From the NCBI GenBank assembly GCA_963851245.1, contig CAWKOH010000002.1, forward strand, positions 186,001-250,000: 64,000 nucleotides of DNA, written 5' to 3'. The notes beneath the pieces are model-generated. The model made no database searches. It saw only the letters and a program-made list of their open reading frames with translations, and was not told the DNA's origin. The stretch is from CAWKOH01 sp963851245 (GTDB taxonomy: Bacteria; Actinomycetota; Acidimicrobiia; Acidimicrobiales; Palsa-688). Shown one piece after another: positions 51,156-59,425 of this stretch. How positions within the stretch are numbered: the stretch's first letter is position 1; every line of letters starts with the position of its first letter. Both the position numbers and the translations under genes were made by a program.

Positions 51156-52734
51156 ATGGCGAGGGTCCTGGTAACCGAGGAGATCGCCGAGCCGGGACTG
51201 GCCCTCTTGCGGTCGGCCGGCCATGAGGTTGACGTCTCGGCCGGCCTGGGCGGTCCGGAACTGCTCGCGGCCATGCCCGGCGCGGCGGCGCTCATCATCC
51301 GCTCGGCCACGAAGGTCACCGCTGAGGTGCTCGAAGCGGGCCCGGATCTGGTGGTGGTGGGGCGGGCCGGCATCGGCCTGGACAACGTCGACGTGGCCGC
51401 CGCCACCCGGCGCGGGGTGATGGTGGTCAACGCGCCGCAGTCCAACATCCTCTCGGCCGCCGAGCACACCATGGCTCTGCTTCTCGCCCAGGCCCGCAAC
51501 GTCCCCCAGGCCCACGCCGCCCTGGTCGCCGGGCGGTGGGAAAGGTCCCGCTGGGAGGGCGTCGAGCTGCACGGCAAGGTGCTCGGAATCATCGGGCTGG
51601 GGCGGGTCGGGGCTCTGGTGGCCCAGAGGGCGGCCGCCTTCGGAATGAGGCTCGTCGCTTACGACCCCTACGTGAGCGCTGATCGGGCCAGGCAGATGGG
51701 CGCTGAACTGGCCTCCCTCGAAGAAGTGGTCGCTCAGGCCGACTTCATCACCATCCACCTACCGAAGTCGCCCGAGACGACCGGACTGATCAACGCCGGC
51801 GTACTGAAGCTGGCGAAGCCCGCTGTCCGCATCGTCAACACGGCCCGGGGCGGCATCATCGACGAGAACGACCTGGCCGAGGCAGTGGCCAATGGGGTCG
51901 TGGCCGGCGCCGCCATCGACGTGTTCGAGCAGCGAGCCGACCACGGTGTCTCCTCTGTTCGAGCTGGAACAGGTGGTGGTGACGCCCCACCTCGGGGCCA
52001 GCACCCGCGAGGCGCAGGACAAAGCCGGCCTGACCATCGCCGAGCAGGTGCAGTTAGCTCTGAGCGGGGACTTCGTTCCCTTCGCGGTCAACATTGCGGC
52101 GACCGAGGTTCCTGAGTCGGTGCGCCCGTGGTTGCCGGTGGCGGAGCGCCTGGGCCGCATGTGGGCGGCAGTGGCACGCGAACTGCCGTCCGTCCTCGAC
52201 ATCGAGTTCCACGGCGGTTTGGCCGAGCAGGACAACCGCATACTCTCGCTGGCGGCCCTCAAAGGCCTGTTCTCGGTCGCCACAGACGAGCCGGTCTCGT
52301 ACGTGAACGCCCCGCAACTGGCGGAGGAGCGGGGCCTGGCCGTTCGTTCCACAGCCGCGTCCGGAGCCGGCACGGCCGGTTCGGGCTACACGAACCTGAT
52401 CACCTTGCGGGGCGGCAGGCACGCCGTGGCCGGGACCATGTTCGGCAACGGCGAGCCGCGGGTTGTCATGGTCGACGATCACGACATCGAGTTACCCATT
52501 GCCCGCTTCATGGTGATGGTTCACAACGACGACCGGATCGGCGTGGTGGCGGCGGTGGCGTCAATCCTGGCCGACGCCGGCTTGAACATCGTTGACCTGA
52601 AGCTGGGCCGGAGCGCAGAGGGGGGCACGGCCATGATGGCCCTGTCCTTCGAGCAGCCGATTCCTGCTGCGGTGGTGACGGCGCTGCGGGCCACGCCTGG
52701 GATTCTCGATGCGCTGGCGTTGAGCGACGTCTGA
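51156..52734 (+). CDS. serA: D-3-phosphoglycerate dehydrogenase (one frameshift)
   Basis: NAD-dependent first step of serine synthesis. The N-terminal substrate domain (RVLVTEEIAEPGLALLRSAGHEV) leads to the Rossmann motif LGIIGLGRVGALVAQRAAAFGM, GRAGIGLDNVDVAAAT and VNTARGGIIDENDLAEA. After AIDVFEQ, near 51931-51935, one extra base moves the frame. It resumes EPTTVSPLFELEQVVVTPHLGAST with the catalytic His, then the intervening ASB domain and a C-terminal ACT domain (RIGVVAAVASILADAGLNIVDLKLG) that senses serine. Corrected length is about 525 residues, the long actinobacterial type. It starts 1 base after the aminotransferase. Confidence 0.93.
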
Positions 52735-52804
52735 GCCGGCGAGTGCTGGGTGGCCGGCGGGGCTTCATGTTCTTCTGACGTATTTCGTTGGACTCTGCGG
52801 CTTC

Positions 52805-52837
52805 AGGTGGGTCCCAACATCCTTTCTGGGACCACCT
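52805..52837 (+). terminator. hairpin downstream of serA
   Basis: AGGTGG-G-TCCCA and TGGGA-CCACCT form an 11-bp stem with one bulged G and a 10-base loop, followed by TTTA. It sits 70 bases after the serA stop. The 177-base gap around it has no convincing gene. Confidence 0.5.
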
Positions 52838-52911
52838 TTACCGCTCAGGCAGGTACAACGCGTCCCGGAAAGAGTTTTGGGACCCAGATGGCGCGCTTGC
52901 CCGGCCGACCC

Positions 52912-53472
52912 CTAGCGCTTGGCCCGGACGAAACCGTCGGCTTCGGCGGCTTCGGCTGAGGGATAGCAGCGGTCCGGGCGGGTGCGTACGTAGGCCAGCA
53001 TCCCGGGCAGGTGGTACAGCCGGCTGCTCTCCTTCGCCTTGACCGGGTGGCTCATGAGGGCGTCGTCGGCCTCATCGAGGTGAACCCAGGTGCGGTCGGG
53101 CGCGTCCGGCGGGACCGCGGCAGTCTCAGCTGCCGCCCCGTTGGAGGCCAGCCCGAACTGGCCGGCTCCGGCGGAAGAGATACCGGGTGCCGTCCCTGCG
53201 CCGGTGCCGTTGGCCGACCCCGCGCCAATCCCGTAGGCGCCGCCGTTGGTCGCCCCGGCACCGCCGCTGTTGACGCCCGAACTCTCGCCGGCACGGTCGC
53301 CCTCATTCGCGTCGCCGGCCAAATGATCAACCAGTGGGGGCCAGGGCGCGGTCGAGGGCTCCACCTCCGGACCGTCGATCCACCATTTCATGGCCGCCCT
53401 GAGCAGCCACAGGGCCCCGGCGAGCAGTGCGCTGCCGATCAGGAGGCGGAAAAGCCATGTGAACATGGCCAA
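52912..53472 (-). CDS. membrane-anchored protein with a C-terminal sunset-like domain
   Basis: 186 residues. An N-terminal membrane segment (FTWLFRLLIGSALLAGALWLL) is followed by a long Gly/Ala/Asn/Ser-rich linker (about 60-120). A compact C-terminal domain HPVKAKESSRLYHLPGMLAY ... RTRPDRCYPSAEAAEADGFVRAKR follows. The pattern V-K-x-x-x-x-S-x-x-Y-H-x-P-G ... C/F-x-S-x-x-E-A-x-x-x-G-F-x-x-x-K is that of the small sunset-type domain attached to varied actinobacterial proteins. Its role is unknown. It lies 4 bases downstream of leuD on the same strand, so it may be co-transcribed with leuCD. Confidence 0.7.
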   Translation of the reverse strand: MAMFTWLFRLLIGSALLAGALWLLRAAMKWWIDGPEVEPSTAPWPPLVDHLAGDANEGDRAGESSGVNSGGAGATNGGAYGIGAGSANGTGAGTAPGISSAGAGQFGLASNGAAAETAAVPPDAPDRTWVHLDEADDALMSHPVKAKESSRLYHLPGMLAYVRTRPDRCYPSAEAAEADGFVRAKR

Positions 53473-53476
53473 GAAG

Positions 53477-54082
53477 CTACCCGTCGATGGCCGATACCAA
53501 GGGGACCCAGCCGGGCCGGCGCTGCTCGTAGGCGGTGATGTCGTCGGCGTAGCGCAGGGTCAGTCCGATGTCGTCCAGGCCCTCCAGCAGCCGGTGCTGG
53601 GTGAAGGCGTCGAGAGGGAACGGTGCTTCGATCCCGGCGGCCGGCACGGCCACGACGAGCCTCTCGACGTCGACGGTGACCTCGACCGCCGGGTCGTCCA
53701 GCACGGCTTTCATCAGGGCCTGGCCGGCGGCGGCGTCCACTTGGGCAGGCACCAGGCCCGCCTTGGTGCAGTTGTTGCGGAAGATGTCGCCGAACTGAGG
53801 GGAGACGACGGCTTTGAAGCCGTAGTCCATGAGCGCCCAGACGGCGTGTTCCCGGGACGAGCCGGTTCCGAAGTTGGGCCCGGCGATCAAGATGGTTGCG
53901 CCGGCATGTTCGGGCTGGTTCAGGACGAAGTCGCGGTCATCCCGCCACTCGGAGAACAGGCCCCTGGCGAAGCCGGTCCGCTCCACTCGCTTGAGCCAGT
54001 CGCTCGGGATGATCTGGTCGGTGTCGACGTCGGAGCGATCCAACGGGACGGCGGTGCCCGAAACGATCCGTACTGGTTCCAT
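53477..54082 (-). CDS. leuD: 3-isopropylmalate dehydratase small subunit
   Basis: 201-residue swivel-domain subunit of isopropylmalate isomerase (leucine synthesis). It opens VRIVSGTAVPLDRSDVDTDQIIPSDWLKR and contains the NFGTGSSREHAVWALMDYGFKAVVS and FRNNCTKAGLVPAQV blocks. The start ATG 54082 is 2 bases after the leuC stop; the open frame further upstream lies within leuC. Together with leuC it forms the LeuCD heterodimer. Confidence 0.94.
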   Translation of the reverse strand: MEPVRIVSGTAVPLDRSDVDTDQIIPSDWLKRVERTGFARGLFSEWRDDRDFVLNQPEHAGATILIAGPNFGTGSSREHAVWALMDYGFKAVVSPQFGDIFRNNCTKAGLVPAQVDAAAGQALMKAVLDDPAVEVTVDVERLVVAVPAAGIEAPFPLDAFTQHRLLEGLDDIGLTLRYADDITAYEQRRPGWVPLVSAIDG

Positions 54083-54084
54083 GG

Positions 54085-55497
54085 TCAGATCCTGACGAGA
54101 TCGGCGGGGGCGGCGAAGTGGCCCGCAACGGCGGTGGCGGCCGCGACGGCGGGTGAGACGAGATGAGTTCGACCACCTCGGCCCTGACGGCCTTCGAAGT
54201 TCCGGTTCGACGTGGACGCCGAACGCTCGCCCGGCGCCAGCTTGTCGGGGTTCATGGCCAGGCACATGGAGCAACCCGGGTTGCGCCACTCGAAGCCGGC
54301 TGACGTGAAGATCTGATCGAGGCCTTCGGCCTCGGCCTGGGCCTTGACGAGGCCTGAGCCCGGTACGACCAGCGCTCTTACGGACGGGGCGGCGTGACGG
54401 CCCTGTAGCACCGAAGCGGCCGCTCTAAGGTCCTCGATCCGGCCGTTGGTGCACGAACCGATGAAGACGGTGTCCACCGGGATGTCACGCACCGCTGTCC
54501 CGGCGGCGAGGCCCATGTAAGTCAGGGCCCGCGCGGCCGCTTCACGTCCGGAGGGTTCGGCGAAGTCGTCCGGGCTCGGTACCGCCCCGTCTATCGGTAC
54601 CACCTGCGCAGGGTTGGTGCCCCACGACACATACGGCGTCAGCGAGGCGCCGTCCAGCTTCACTTCCTTGTCGAAGGTGGCCTCGTCGTCGGTGGCGAGA
54701 GAGCGCCAGTCGTCCAAAGCGGCCTCCCAGGCCGCTCCTGACGGGCTGTAAGGGCGATCCTCGAGATAGGCAAAGGTGGTGTCGTCGGGTCCTATCATCC
54801 CGGCCCGGGCGCCCGCTTCGATGGACATGTTGCACACGGTCATGCGGCCCTCCATCGTCAGCCCCCGAACGGCCGAGCCGCTGTACTCGATGACGTGTCC
54901 CATGCCTCCGCCAGTCCCGATCAGGCCGATGATGGCCAGGACCAGATCCTTGGGGCTGACGTCTTCTGGAAGCAGGCCGTCAACCGTTACCCGCATGGTC
55001 TTCGGTCGTCGCTGCAGCAGGGTCTGAGTGGCCAGGACATGCTCGACCTCGCTGGTGCCGATCCCAAAGGCGAGCGCACCGAAGGCGCCGTGGGTCGAGG
55101 TGTGGCTGTCACCACAGACGATCGTCATACCGGGCTCTGTCAGGCCCAGTTCCGGCCCGATGATGTGCACGATCCCCTGGTTTCGGTCGCCCATGCTGAA
55201 CAGCCGGATCCCGAACTGCTCGCAGTTGGCGGCCAGGACTTCCATCTGCTTGGCCGAGATCGGGTCCTCCACGGGTCCGCTCAGCGGTGTCGTGGGGACG
55301 TTGTGGTCCATGGTGGCAATGGTCAGGTCCGGCCGGCGCACCGTGCGGCCGGCCATGCGCAGACCGTCGAACGCCTGGGGCGAGGTCACCTCGTGCACCA
55401 GGTGCAGGTCGATGTACAGGAGGTCCGGCTCGCCTTCAGCGCTGCGGACTAGGTGCCGTTCCCAAACTTTGTCGGCCAGGCTGCTGGGTGGATTCAT
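54085..55497 (-). CDS. leuC: 3-isopropylmalate dehydratase large subunit
   Basis: Aconitase-family Fe-S subunit, 470 residues from ATG 55497 (MNPPSSLADKVWERHLV). Substrate and cluster motifs are LLYIDLHLVHEVTSPQAFDGLR, TMDHNVPT, CGDSHTSTHGAFGALAFGIGTSEVEHVLATQTL, SCTNGRIEDLRAAA and NPGCSMCLAMNPD, giving the three cluster cysteines. A GTG at 55509 also begins the frame, but it lies inside a palindrome that looks like the operator, so I favour the ATG. It is divergent from an IclR-type regulator and followed by leuD. Confidence 0.94.
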   Translation of the reverse strand: MNPPSSLADKVWERHLVRSAEGEPDLLYIDLHLVHEVTSPQAFDGLRMAGRTVRRPDLTIATMDHNVPTTPLSGPVEDPISAKQMEVLAANCEQFGIRLFSMGDRNQGIVHIIGPELGLTEPGMTIVCGDSHTSTHGAFGALAFGIGTSEVEHVLATQTLLQRRPKTMRVTVDGLLPEDVSPKDLVLAIIGLIGTGGGMGHVIEYSGSAVRGLTMEGRMTVCNMSIEAGARAGMIGPDDTTFAYLEDRPYSPSGAAWEAALDDWRSLATDDEATFDKEVKLDGASLTPYVSWGTNPAQVVPIDGAVPSPDDFAEPSGREAAARALTYMGLAAGTAVRDIPVDTVFIGSCTNGRIEDLRAAASVLQGRHAAPSVRALVVPGSGLVKAQAEAEGLDQIFTSAGFEWRNPGCSMCLAMNPDKLAPGERSASTSNRNFEGRQGRGGRTHLVSPAVAAATAVAGHFAAPADLVRI

Positions 55498-55503
55498 AAC
55501 TGT

Positions 55504-55518
55504 TCTCACATTCTGAGA
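55504..55518. promoter_or_regulatory. candidate operator between leuC and the IclR-type regulator
   Basis: TCTCA-N5-TGAGA is a perfect 5-bp inverted repeat of 15 bases in the 35-base divergent gap. It abuts the regulator's -10 box, and on the leuC side overlaps TATCTC-like sequence. NdgR/LtbR-type regulators are known to bind leuC upstream regions. Confidence 0.5.
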
Positions 55519-55524
55519 TATGCT
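55519..55524 (+). promoter_or_regulatory. candidate -10 element for the IclR-type regulator
   Basis: TATGCT ends 8 bases before GTG 55533 and directly follows the TCTCA-N5-TGAGA palindrome. Confidence 0.45.
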
Positions 55525-55532
55525 CCCGAATC

Positions 55533-56189
55533 GTGGGAGAGAGTCTAAGCGGAGTCGGGGTCCTCGACAAGGCCATCCTCATCCTCGCTTCACTGGAGGC
55601 CGGCTCTCTCTCCCTGCAGGACCTCACCGAAGCGACCGGACTTCCGAGAGCCACCGCGCACCGGCTGGCCACGGGCCTCGAGTCGCACCGCCTGGTCGAG
55701 CGCGACGCTACTGGGCGATTCGTGCTCGGACCTGCCCTGGTGCGCCTGGGCCGGGCGGCCAGCGTCCGGCCCGACCGGTCACTGATACAAGCGTCCACCC
55801 CCGTCCTGCGGAGCCTGCGTGATGTCACGGGGGAGAGCACCCAGCTGTACGTGAGCTCGGGCGACTCGAGGGTGTGCCTGGTCTCCCTCGAGTCCCCTCA
55901 CAGCCTGCGGACCATCGTCGCCATAGGCGCCAGCCTCCCCATGGACCGGGGCTCCGCGGCCAAGGTGCTTTCGTCTCTGCCGCACGTGCTTCGGCGAGGA
56001 TGGGCCGAGAGCGTCGAGGAGCGCGAGAAGGGGGTGGCCTCGGTCAGCGCCCCGGTTTACCTAGACGGCCGGGTGGCGGCCGCGGTGTCCGTTTCCGGGC
56101 CGGTGGAGCGCACCAGCCGCCAGCCCGGGCGCAAGTACGCCCCGCAGGTCATGGCGGCCGCCCGGGAAGTCGAAGCCGCCCTCGGCTAG
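55533..56189 (+). CDS. IclR-family transcriptional regulator (NdgR/LtbR type)
   Basis: 218-residue regulator. The N-terminal winged helix-turn-helix reads GVGVLDKAILILASLEAGSLSLQDLTEATGLPRATAHRLATGLESHRLVERD. The C-terminal IclR effector domain includes ESTQLYVSSGDSRVCLVSLES and RGSAAKVLSS. In Corynebacterium (LtbR) and Streptomyces (NdgR) the orthologous position, divergent from leuCD, encodes an IclR protein that controls leucine genes, so the same role is inferred here. The GTG start has TATGCT 8 bases upstream. A perfect 15-bp inverted repeat lies in the shared promoter. Confidence 0.88.
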   Translation: MGESLSGVGVLDKAILILASLEAGSLSLQDLTEATGLPRATAHRLATGLESHRLVERDATGRFVLGPALVRLGRAASVRPDRSLIQASTPVLRSLRDVTGESTQLYVSSGDSRVCLVSLESPHSLRTIVAIGASLPMDRGSAAKVLSSLPHVLRRGWAESVEEREKGVASVSAPVYLDGRVAAAVSVSGPVERTSRQPGRKYAPQVMAAAREVEAALG

Positions 56190-56202
56190 CCGCCCTCGGC
56201 TA
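56175..56202 (+). repeat. 14-bp exact tandem duplication at the regulator stop codon
   Basis: GCCGCCCTCGGCTA occurs twice back to back. The first copy contains the end and stop of the IclR-type gene; the second lies just after it. Confidence 0.8.
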
Positions 56203-56225
56203 GCCGCTCCGGCGCCGCTTGCGAA

Positions 56226-57098
56226 CTAAGCCGTGGGTTCCGCCGCCACGGCCTCGCCTGTCTGAGCCGCCCGGCAGGCGGCCATGAGGGCCGGGATGAA
56301 CAGACGGGTCTGCTCTACGCACGCCCGGTGGTCCGCCTGGACCGGGTAGCCGACGGCGTCGGGGATGGCGCGGGCCAGATTCCACTGTCGTCTCGGGGAC
56401 ACGGTTGCATCCAGCGTGGTGACCACGAGCGCGGTGGGGACGTCTATGGTGCCGATCCAGCCGGTCGAATCGAACCGGCCCAGGGCCAGGCCGGCCTGGA
56501 TGAGGGCGCCGGGATCGTTTCGTTCCCATTCCTCGACGGCCCATGGCGGGATCACCCGGTTGGCCGCCCAGTTCCGAGAGGCCAGGCTCATGCCCTGTCG
56601 CCGCAGGACCTCGGGCAGCAGCGAGAGGGCCATGGACGCCCCGAAACTCAGAGTCCCGAGCGGGCCGCCCAGCTCCTGGCGCGTCGCGAACCGGGCCGCG
56701 GTGGCGCACAGGACCAACCCGTCCACCACCTCGGGATGGCGCTTCCACAGAAGCTGGGCCACTGGCCCGCCCATCGAGTACCCCACCGCCGTGACCGGGC
56801 CCAATCCGAGCGCTCCGGCCAGCGCAGCGGCGTCGTCGGCGCAATCCTCCAGCCGGAACGGGAGACGACTGCGCACACCACGGCCGTGCCCGCGGTGATC
56901 CAGGATCACGACCCGGTACTCGCTCGTCAAGGCCGGAAAGCAACGGTGCCAGTTGAGGGCGCCGGTTGACGTCCAGCCGTGAAGCAGCAGGAGGGCCGGC
57001 CGGTCGCGGCCCGGGACCGGGCCCGAGTCGTACACCCAGGTCCGGCCCCGACCGGTCAGTTCGACCACCTTTCCGGGCGGCAGGTCAGGGGGCTCCAC
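56226..57098 (-). CDS. alpha/beta-hydrolase
   Basis: 290 residues from GTG 57098 (VEPPDLPPGKVVELTGRGRTW). It is a classical alpha/beta-hydrolase fold: LLLLHGWTSTGALNW, LDHRGHGRG, nucleophile elbow AVGYSMGGPVAQLL, acid in VVTTLDATVSP, and His in QADHRACVEQT. It resembles the large group of esterase, epoxide hydrolase and thioesterase-like proteins; the substrate is unknown. The open frame extends to 57257, but that part overlaps the next gene's 3' end and has low-complexity Arg/Gly content. Confidence 0.78.
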   Translation of the reverse strand: MEPPDLPPGKVVELTGRGRTWVYDSGPVPGRDRPALLLLHGWTSTGALNWHRCFPALTSEYRVVILDHRGHGRGVRSRLPFRLEDCADDAAALAGALGLGPVTAVGYSMGGPVAQLLWKRHPEVVDGLVLCATAARFATRQELGGPLGTLSFGASMALSLLPEVLRRQGMSLASRNWAANRVIPPWAVEEWERNDPGALIQAGLALGRFDSTGWIGTIDVPTALVVTTLDATVSPRRQWNLARAIPDAVGYPVQADHRACVEQTRLFIPALMAACRAAQTGEAVAAEPTA

Positions 57099-57205
57099 GT
57101 GCGCCAGCCTATGGGCGCCGGCTCGCTTTCGGCCGCACCCGGTCGGACTGTGGCTACCCGCCCCGCCCCGGGCTGGCCTCGCCGCCGGACTCGCCCCGCC
57201 CCGGC

Positions 57206-57790
57206 CTATCCGGCCTCGGCCGCGGTCAGGGCGAAGCGATGCCGATCGGCGGCCCAATCAGCTGATTCGCTCGCCAAGGCCGGGTGGTAGTGCCACCGCA
57301 GCAGCTGCCGTTCGACCTCCTCGCGGTCCTCACCCAGTTCGAGCAGGCTCAGAGCCAGCTGGCGGCTGCGGCGTCGCTGGGCCTCGGCCGGCGGTTCCTG
57401 AAGCTGCTCCGCCTGCCAGCGCTGGTGGGCTTCCTGAAGGGCGGGGGACAACCGCAGCGTATGGCGCCGGCTGAGCGCGGGGAGGCGGCGTCTCACGGCC
57501 AGCTCGGCGCAACCGGTCACCTGGGCCAGCTCGAATTGGATCATCCGGTTCACGGTGCGCAGGAAGGGCGAGTTGCGCCCGCCCCGATCGCCGAGCCCCA
57601 GGGCTCGGGCCGTTTCTCCGACCGGCATCTCGAAGCCGTCAGGTGATCCGTCGAAGCCGGCGGCGATGCGGCGGAGCAGCCAGGTCGTGCTGGGTCCGAT
57701 CACCCCCAGCCAGAACCGCTCCACGTAGGGCGACCGGGGGTCGAAGCCGACCCTATCGATCACTTCGTCCTGCCATGGTCGTACTTGCAT
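57206..57790 (-). CDS. conserved-looking protein of unknown function
   Basis: 194 residues from ATG 57790 (MQVRPWQDEVIDRVGFDPRSPYVERFWLGVIGPSTTWLLRRIA). It is a soluble helical protein with no membrane segment. A central segment, TVNRMIQFELAQ, is followed by LAVRRRLPALSRRHTLRLSPALQEAHQRW and an ERQLLRWHYHPALA motif. The shape resembles hypothetical proteins found across actinobacteria, but I cannot name a family. It is divergent from the sirtuin gene. A longer frame to 57847 exists, but ATG 57790 gives the better N terminus. Confidence 0.6.
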   Translation of the reverse strand: MQVRPWQDEVIDRVGFDPRSPYVERFWLGVIGPSTTWLLRRIAAGFDGSPDGFEMPVGETARALGLGDRGGRNSPFLRTVNRMIQFELAQVTGCAELAVRRRLPALSRRHTLRLSPALQEAHQRWQAEQLQEPPAEAQRRRSRQLALSLLELGEDREEVERQLLRWHYHPALASESADWAADRHRFALTAAEAG

Positions 57791-57908
57791 GGTTTCCGCA
57801 CCGAAAGTGATTAACGGTATCATTCGTCCCTCCACAGGTAGAATCAATGAGTTTCATGTATATCAAGACTTAAGCGGGCTGGCAAGGGGCTATGGGAGAC
57901 TGGGCCCG

Positions 57909-58691
57909 GTGCACGTCGACCCGGAGATCGAAGGAGAGATCGAACGGGCCGCGCAGATCCTGGGGTCGGGCCGCCGGGTCACCGTCCTGACCGGGGCCGG
58001 CATCTCGACCGACTCCGGCATCCCCGACTTCCGAGGTCCTCAGGGGGTCTGGACCAAGAACCCGGCGGCCGAGCGCACCTCGACCCTGACCCACTACCTC
58101 AACGATCCCGAGGTGCGCCAGCTGTCCTGGCATCAGCGCCTGGTTTCGCCGGCGTGGGCCGCGGAGCCGAATCCGGGCCACGCCGCCCTGGTCGACCTGG
58201 AAAGGCAGGGTCGCCTGGTGGCCGTCGTGACTCAGAACATCGACGAACTGCACCAGCGGGCGGGCAACGACCCGGATCTCGTCATCGAAGTGCACGGGAC
58301 CATGCGGCGGGTGGTGTGCTGGGACTGCGGCGACGAGGCGCCGATGGAGACGGCGCTCGACCGGGTTCGAAGCGGCGAGCCCGATCCGCACTGTCTTGGC
58401 TGCGGGGGAATCCTCAAGTCGGCCACCATCAGCTTCGGACAGTCTCTGGATCCGCTGACGGTCGAGCGAGCTGAGGCCGCGGCCGACAACTGCGATGTCT
58501 TCCTTGCCGTCGGGTCCAGCCTGGCCGTCTATCCCGCCGCCGGCCTGGTCCCCCGCGCCCGCAGTGCCGGCGCCGAGGTGATCGTGCTCAACGCCGAACC
58601 GACACCGTTCGACCCCATCGCGGCAGCGGTCGTTCGGGGCTCGATCAGCGAAGTGCTGCCCGCACTGGTGGCCGCAGGGGGAGCGAGCTAG
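57909..58691 (+). CDS. NAD-dependent protein deacylase, sirtuin family
   Basis: 260-residue Sir2-type enzyme removing acyl groups from lysines. NAD-binding motifs are LTGAGISTDSGIPDFRG and VTQNIDELHQRAG, with the catalytic His in EVHGTM. Structural zinc is held by CWDCGDE ... CLGCGG, and later motifs include FGQSL, VFLAVGSSLAVYPAAGL and LNAEPTPFDP. GTG 57909 is used as the start; upstream in-frame codons back to 57789 fall in an AT-richer promoter-like region between two divergent genes. GAGACT lies 7 bases before the start. Confidence 0.88.
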   Translation: MHVDPEIEGEIERAAQILGSGRRVTVLTGAGISTDSGIPDFRGPQGVWTKNPAAERTSTLTHYLNDPEVRQLSWHQRLVSPAWAAEPNPGHAALVDLERQGRLVAVVTQNIDELHQRAGNDPDLVIEVHGTMRRVVCWDCGDEAPMETALDRVRSGEPDPHCLGCGGILKSATISFGQSLDPLTVERAEAAADNCDVFLAVGSSLAVYPAAGLVPRARSAGAEVIVLNAEPTPFDPIAAAVVRGSISEVLPALVAAGGAS

Positions 58692-58716
58692 CGCCGCGCC
58701 CTGGTAGTCGAGGGCC

Positions 58717-59316
58717 TCACCACCGGCCCCGGTGCACCACCTCCGACAGAGGTCGCCGGGCACGCCTCGCCGATCCGACCGGTCCCCGGTCCTCGCCCGG
58801 CCAGCCCAAAGCGACGGCGCCGATCGCTTCCCAGCCATCCGGGATGTCGAACTCTCGACGGAAGCGACCGGGATCACCTCGAACCCCGAAGAAGAGAGCG
58901 CCCAGACCCTCCTCGACGGCCCCCAGAAGGAGGAGCATGGTGGCGAAGGAGACGTCGACGGTCCAGAACGGCGCCGGCCAGGCCTCGGCGGAGGTGAGGC
59001 CGTGGGCGATCTTGTCCGGCTCCGAGTAGCGGGCCAGGTACACAGCGGCGCTGCAGAGCGGCACCACGACCACCGGTGCGAGCAGCAGCCCGGGCAGGCC
59101 AGGATCCCGCAGCCACTCGGGGTCGGACCCCGCCGACCAGAAGCGACCGGTCTGCTGCGCTCCTTCCAGTACCAGGAAGGCCCAGCCCTGCGAGTGGCCA
59201 GCGGAGGGAGCCCTCCGGGCCCGGTCCAGCAACCGATCTACGACCTCCGGAGGTACCGGACGGTCCGAGAAGCTGCGGCACATGCGGCGTTGGCGGATGG
59301 CTTCGTCAAGTTGCAT
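58717..59316 (-). CDS. nitroreductase-family FMN oxidoreductase
   Basis: 199 residues from ATG 59316 (MQLDEAIRQRRMCRSFSDRPVPPEVVDRLLDRARRAPSAGHSQGW). The RR-x-x-R-SF ... P ... APSAG-x-SQ-x-W start is the FMN-phosphate-binding signature of nitroreductases. The middle has WTVDVSFATMLLLLGAVEEGLGALFFGV and the end EAIGAVALGWPGE. It probably uses NAD(P)H to reduce an unknown acceptor. Upstream open sequence to 59586 lies inside the divergent moeB-like gene. Confidence 0.83.
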   Translation of the reverse strand: MQLDEAIRQRRMCRSFSDRPVPPEVVDRLLDRARRAPSAGHSQGWAFLVLEGAQQTGRFWSAGSDPEWLRDPGLPGLLLAPVVVVPLCSAAVYLARYSEPDKIAHGLTSAEAWPAPFWTVDVSFATMLLLLGAVEEGLGALFFGVRGDPGRFRREFDIPDGWEAIGAVALGWPGEDRGPVGSARRARRPLSEVVHRGRW

Positions 59317-59413
59317 TCGAGTCCTCGCTCTTGCGCGCCGGTCCGATCGCGATTGGCTGGCCCTCAGGCCGGCATGCGCAGGGGCCCGGGGTTCACTTAC
59401 CTGACCGTACAGG

Positions 59414-59419
59414 TAGGAT
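59414..59419 (+). promoter_or_regulatory. candidate -10 element for the rhodanese-MoeB gene (leaderless)
   Basis: TAGGAT ends exactly 6 bases before ATG 59426. Confidence 0.55.
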
Positions 59420-59425
59420 TTAGAC

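Noticed and set aside
52750..52959. 69-codon ORF downstream of serA
   Set aside because: No ribosome-binding site, no recognisable motif, and it contains the serA hairpin.
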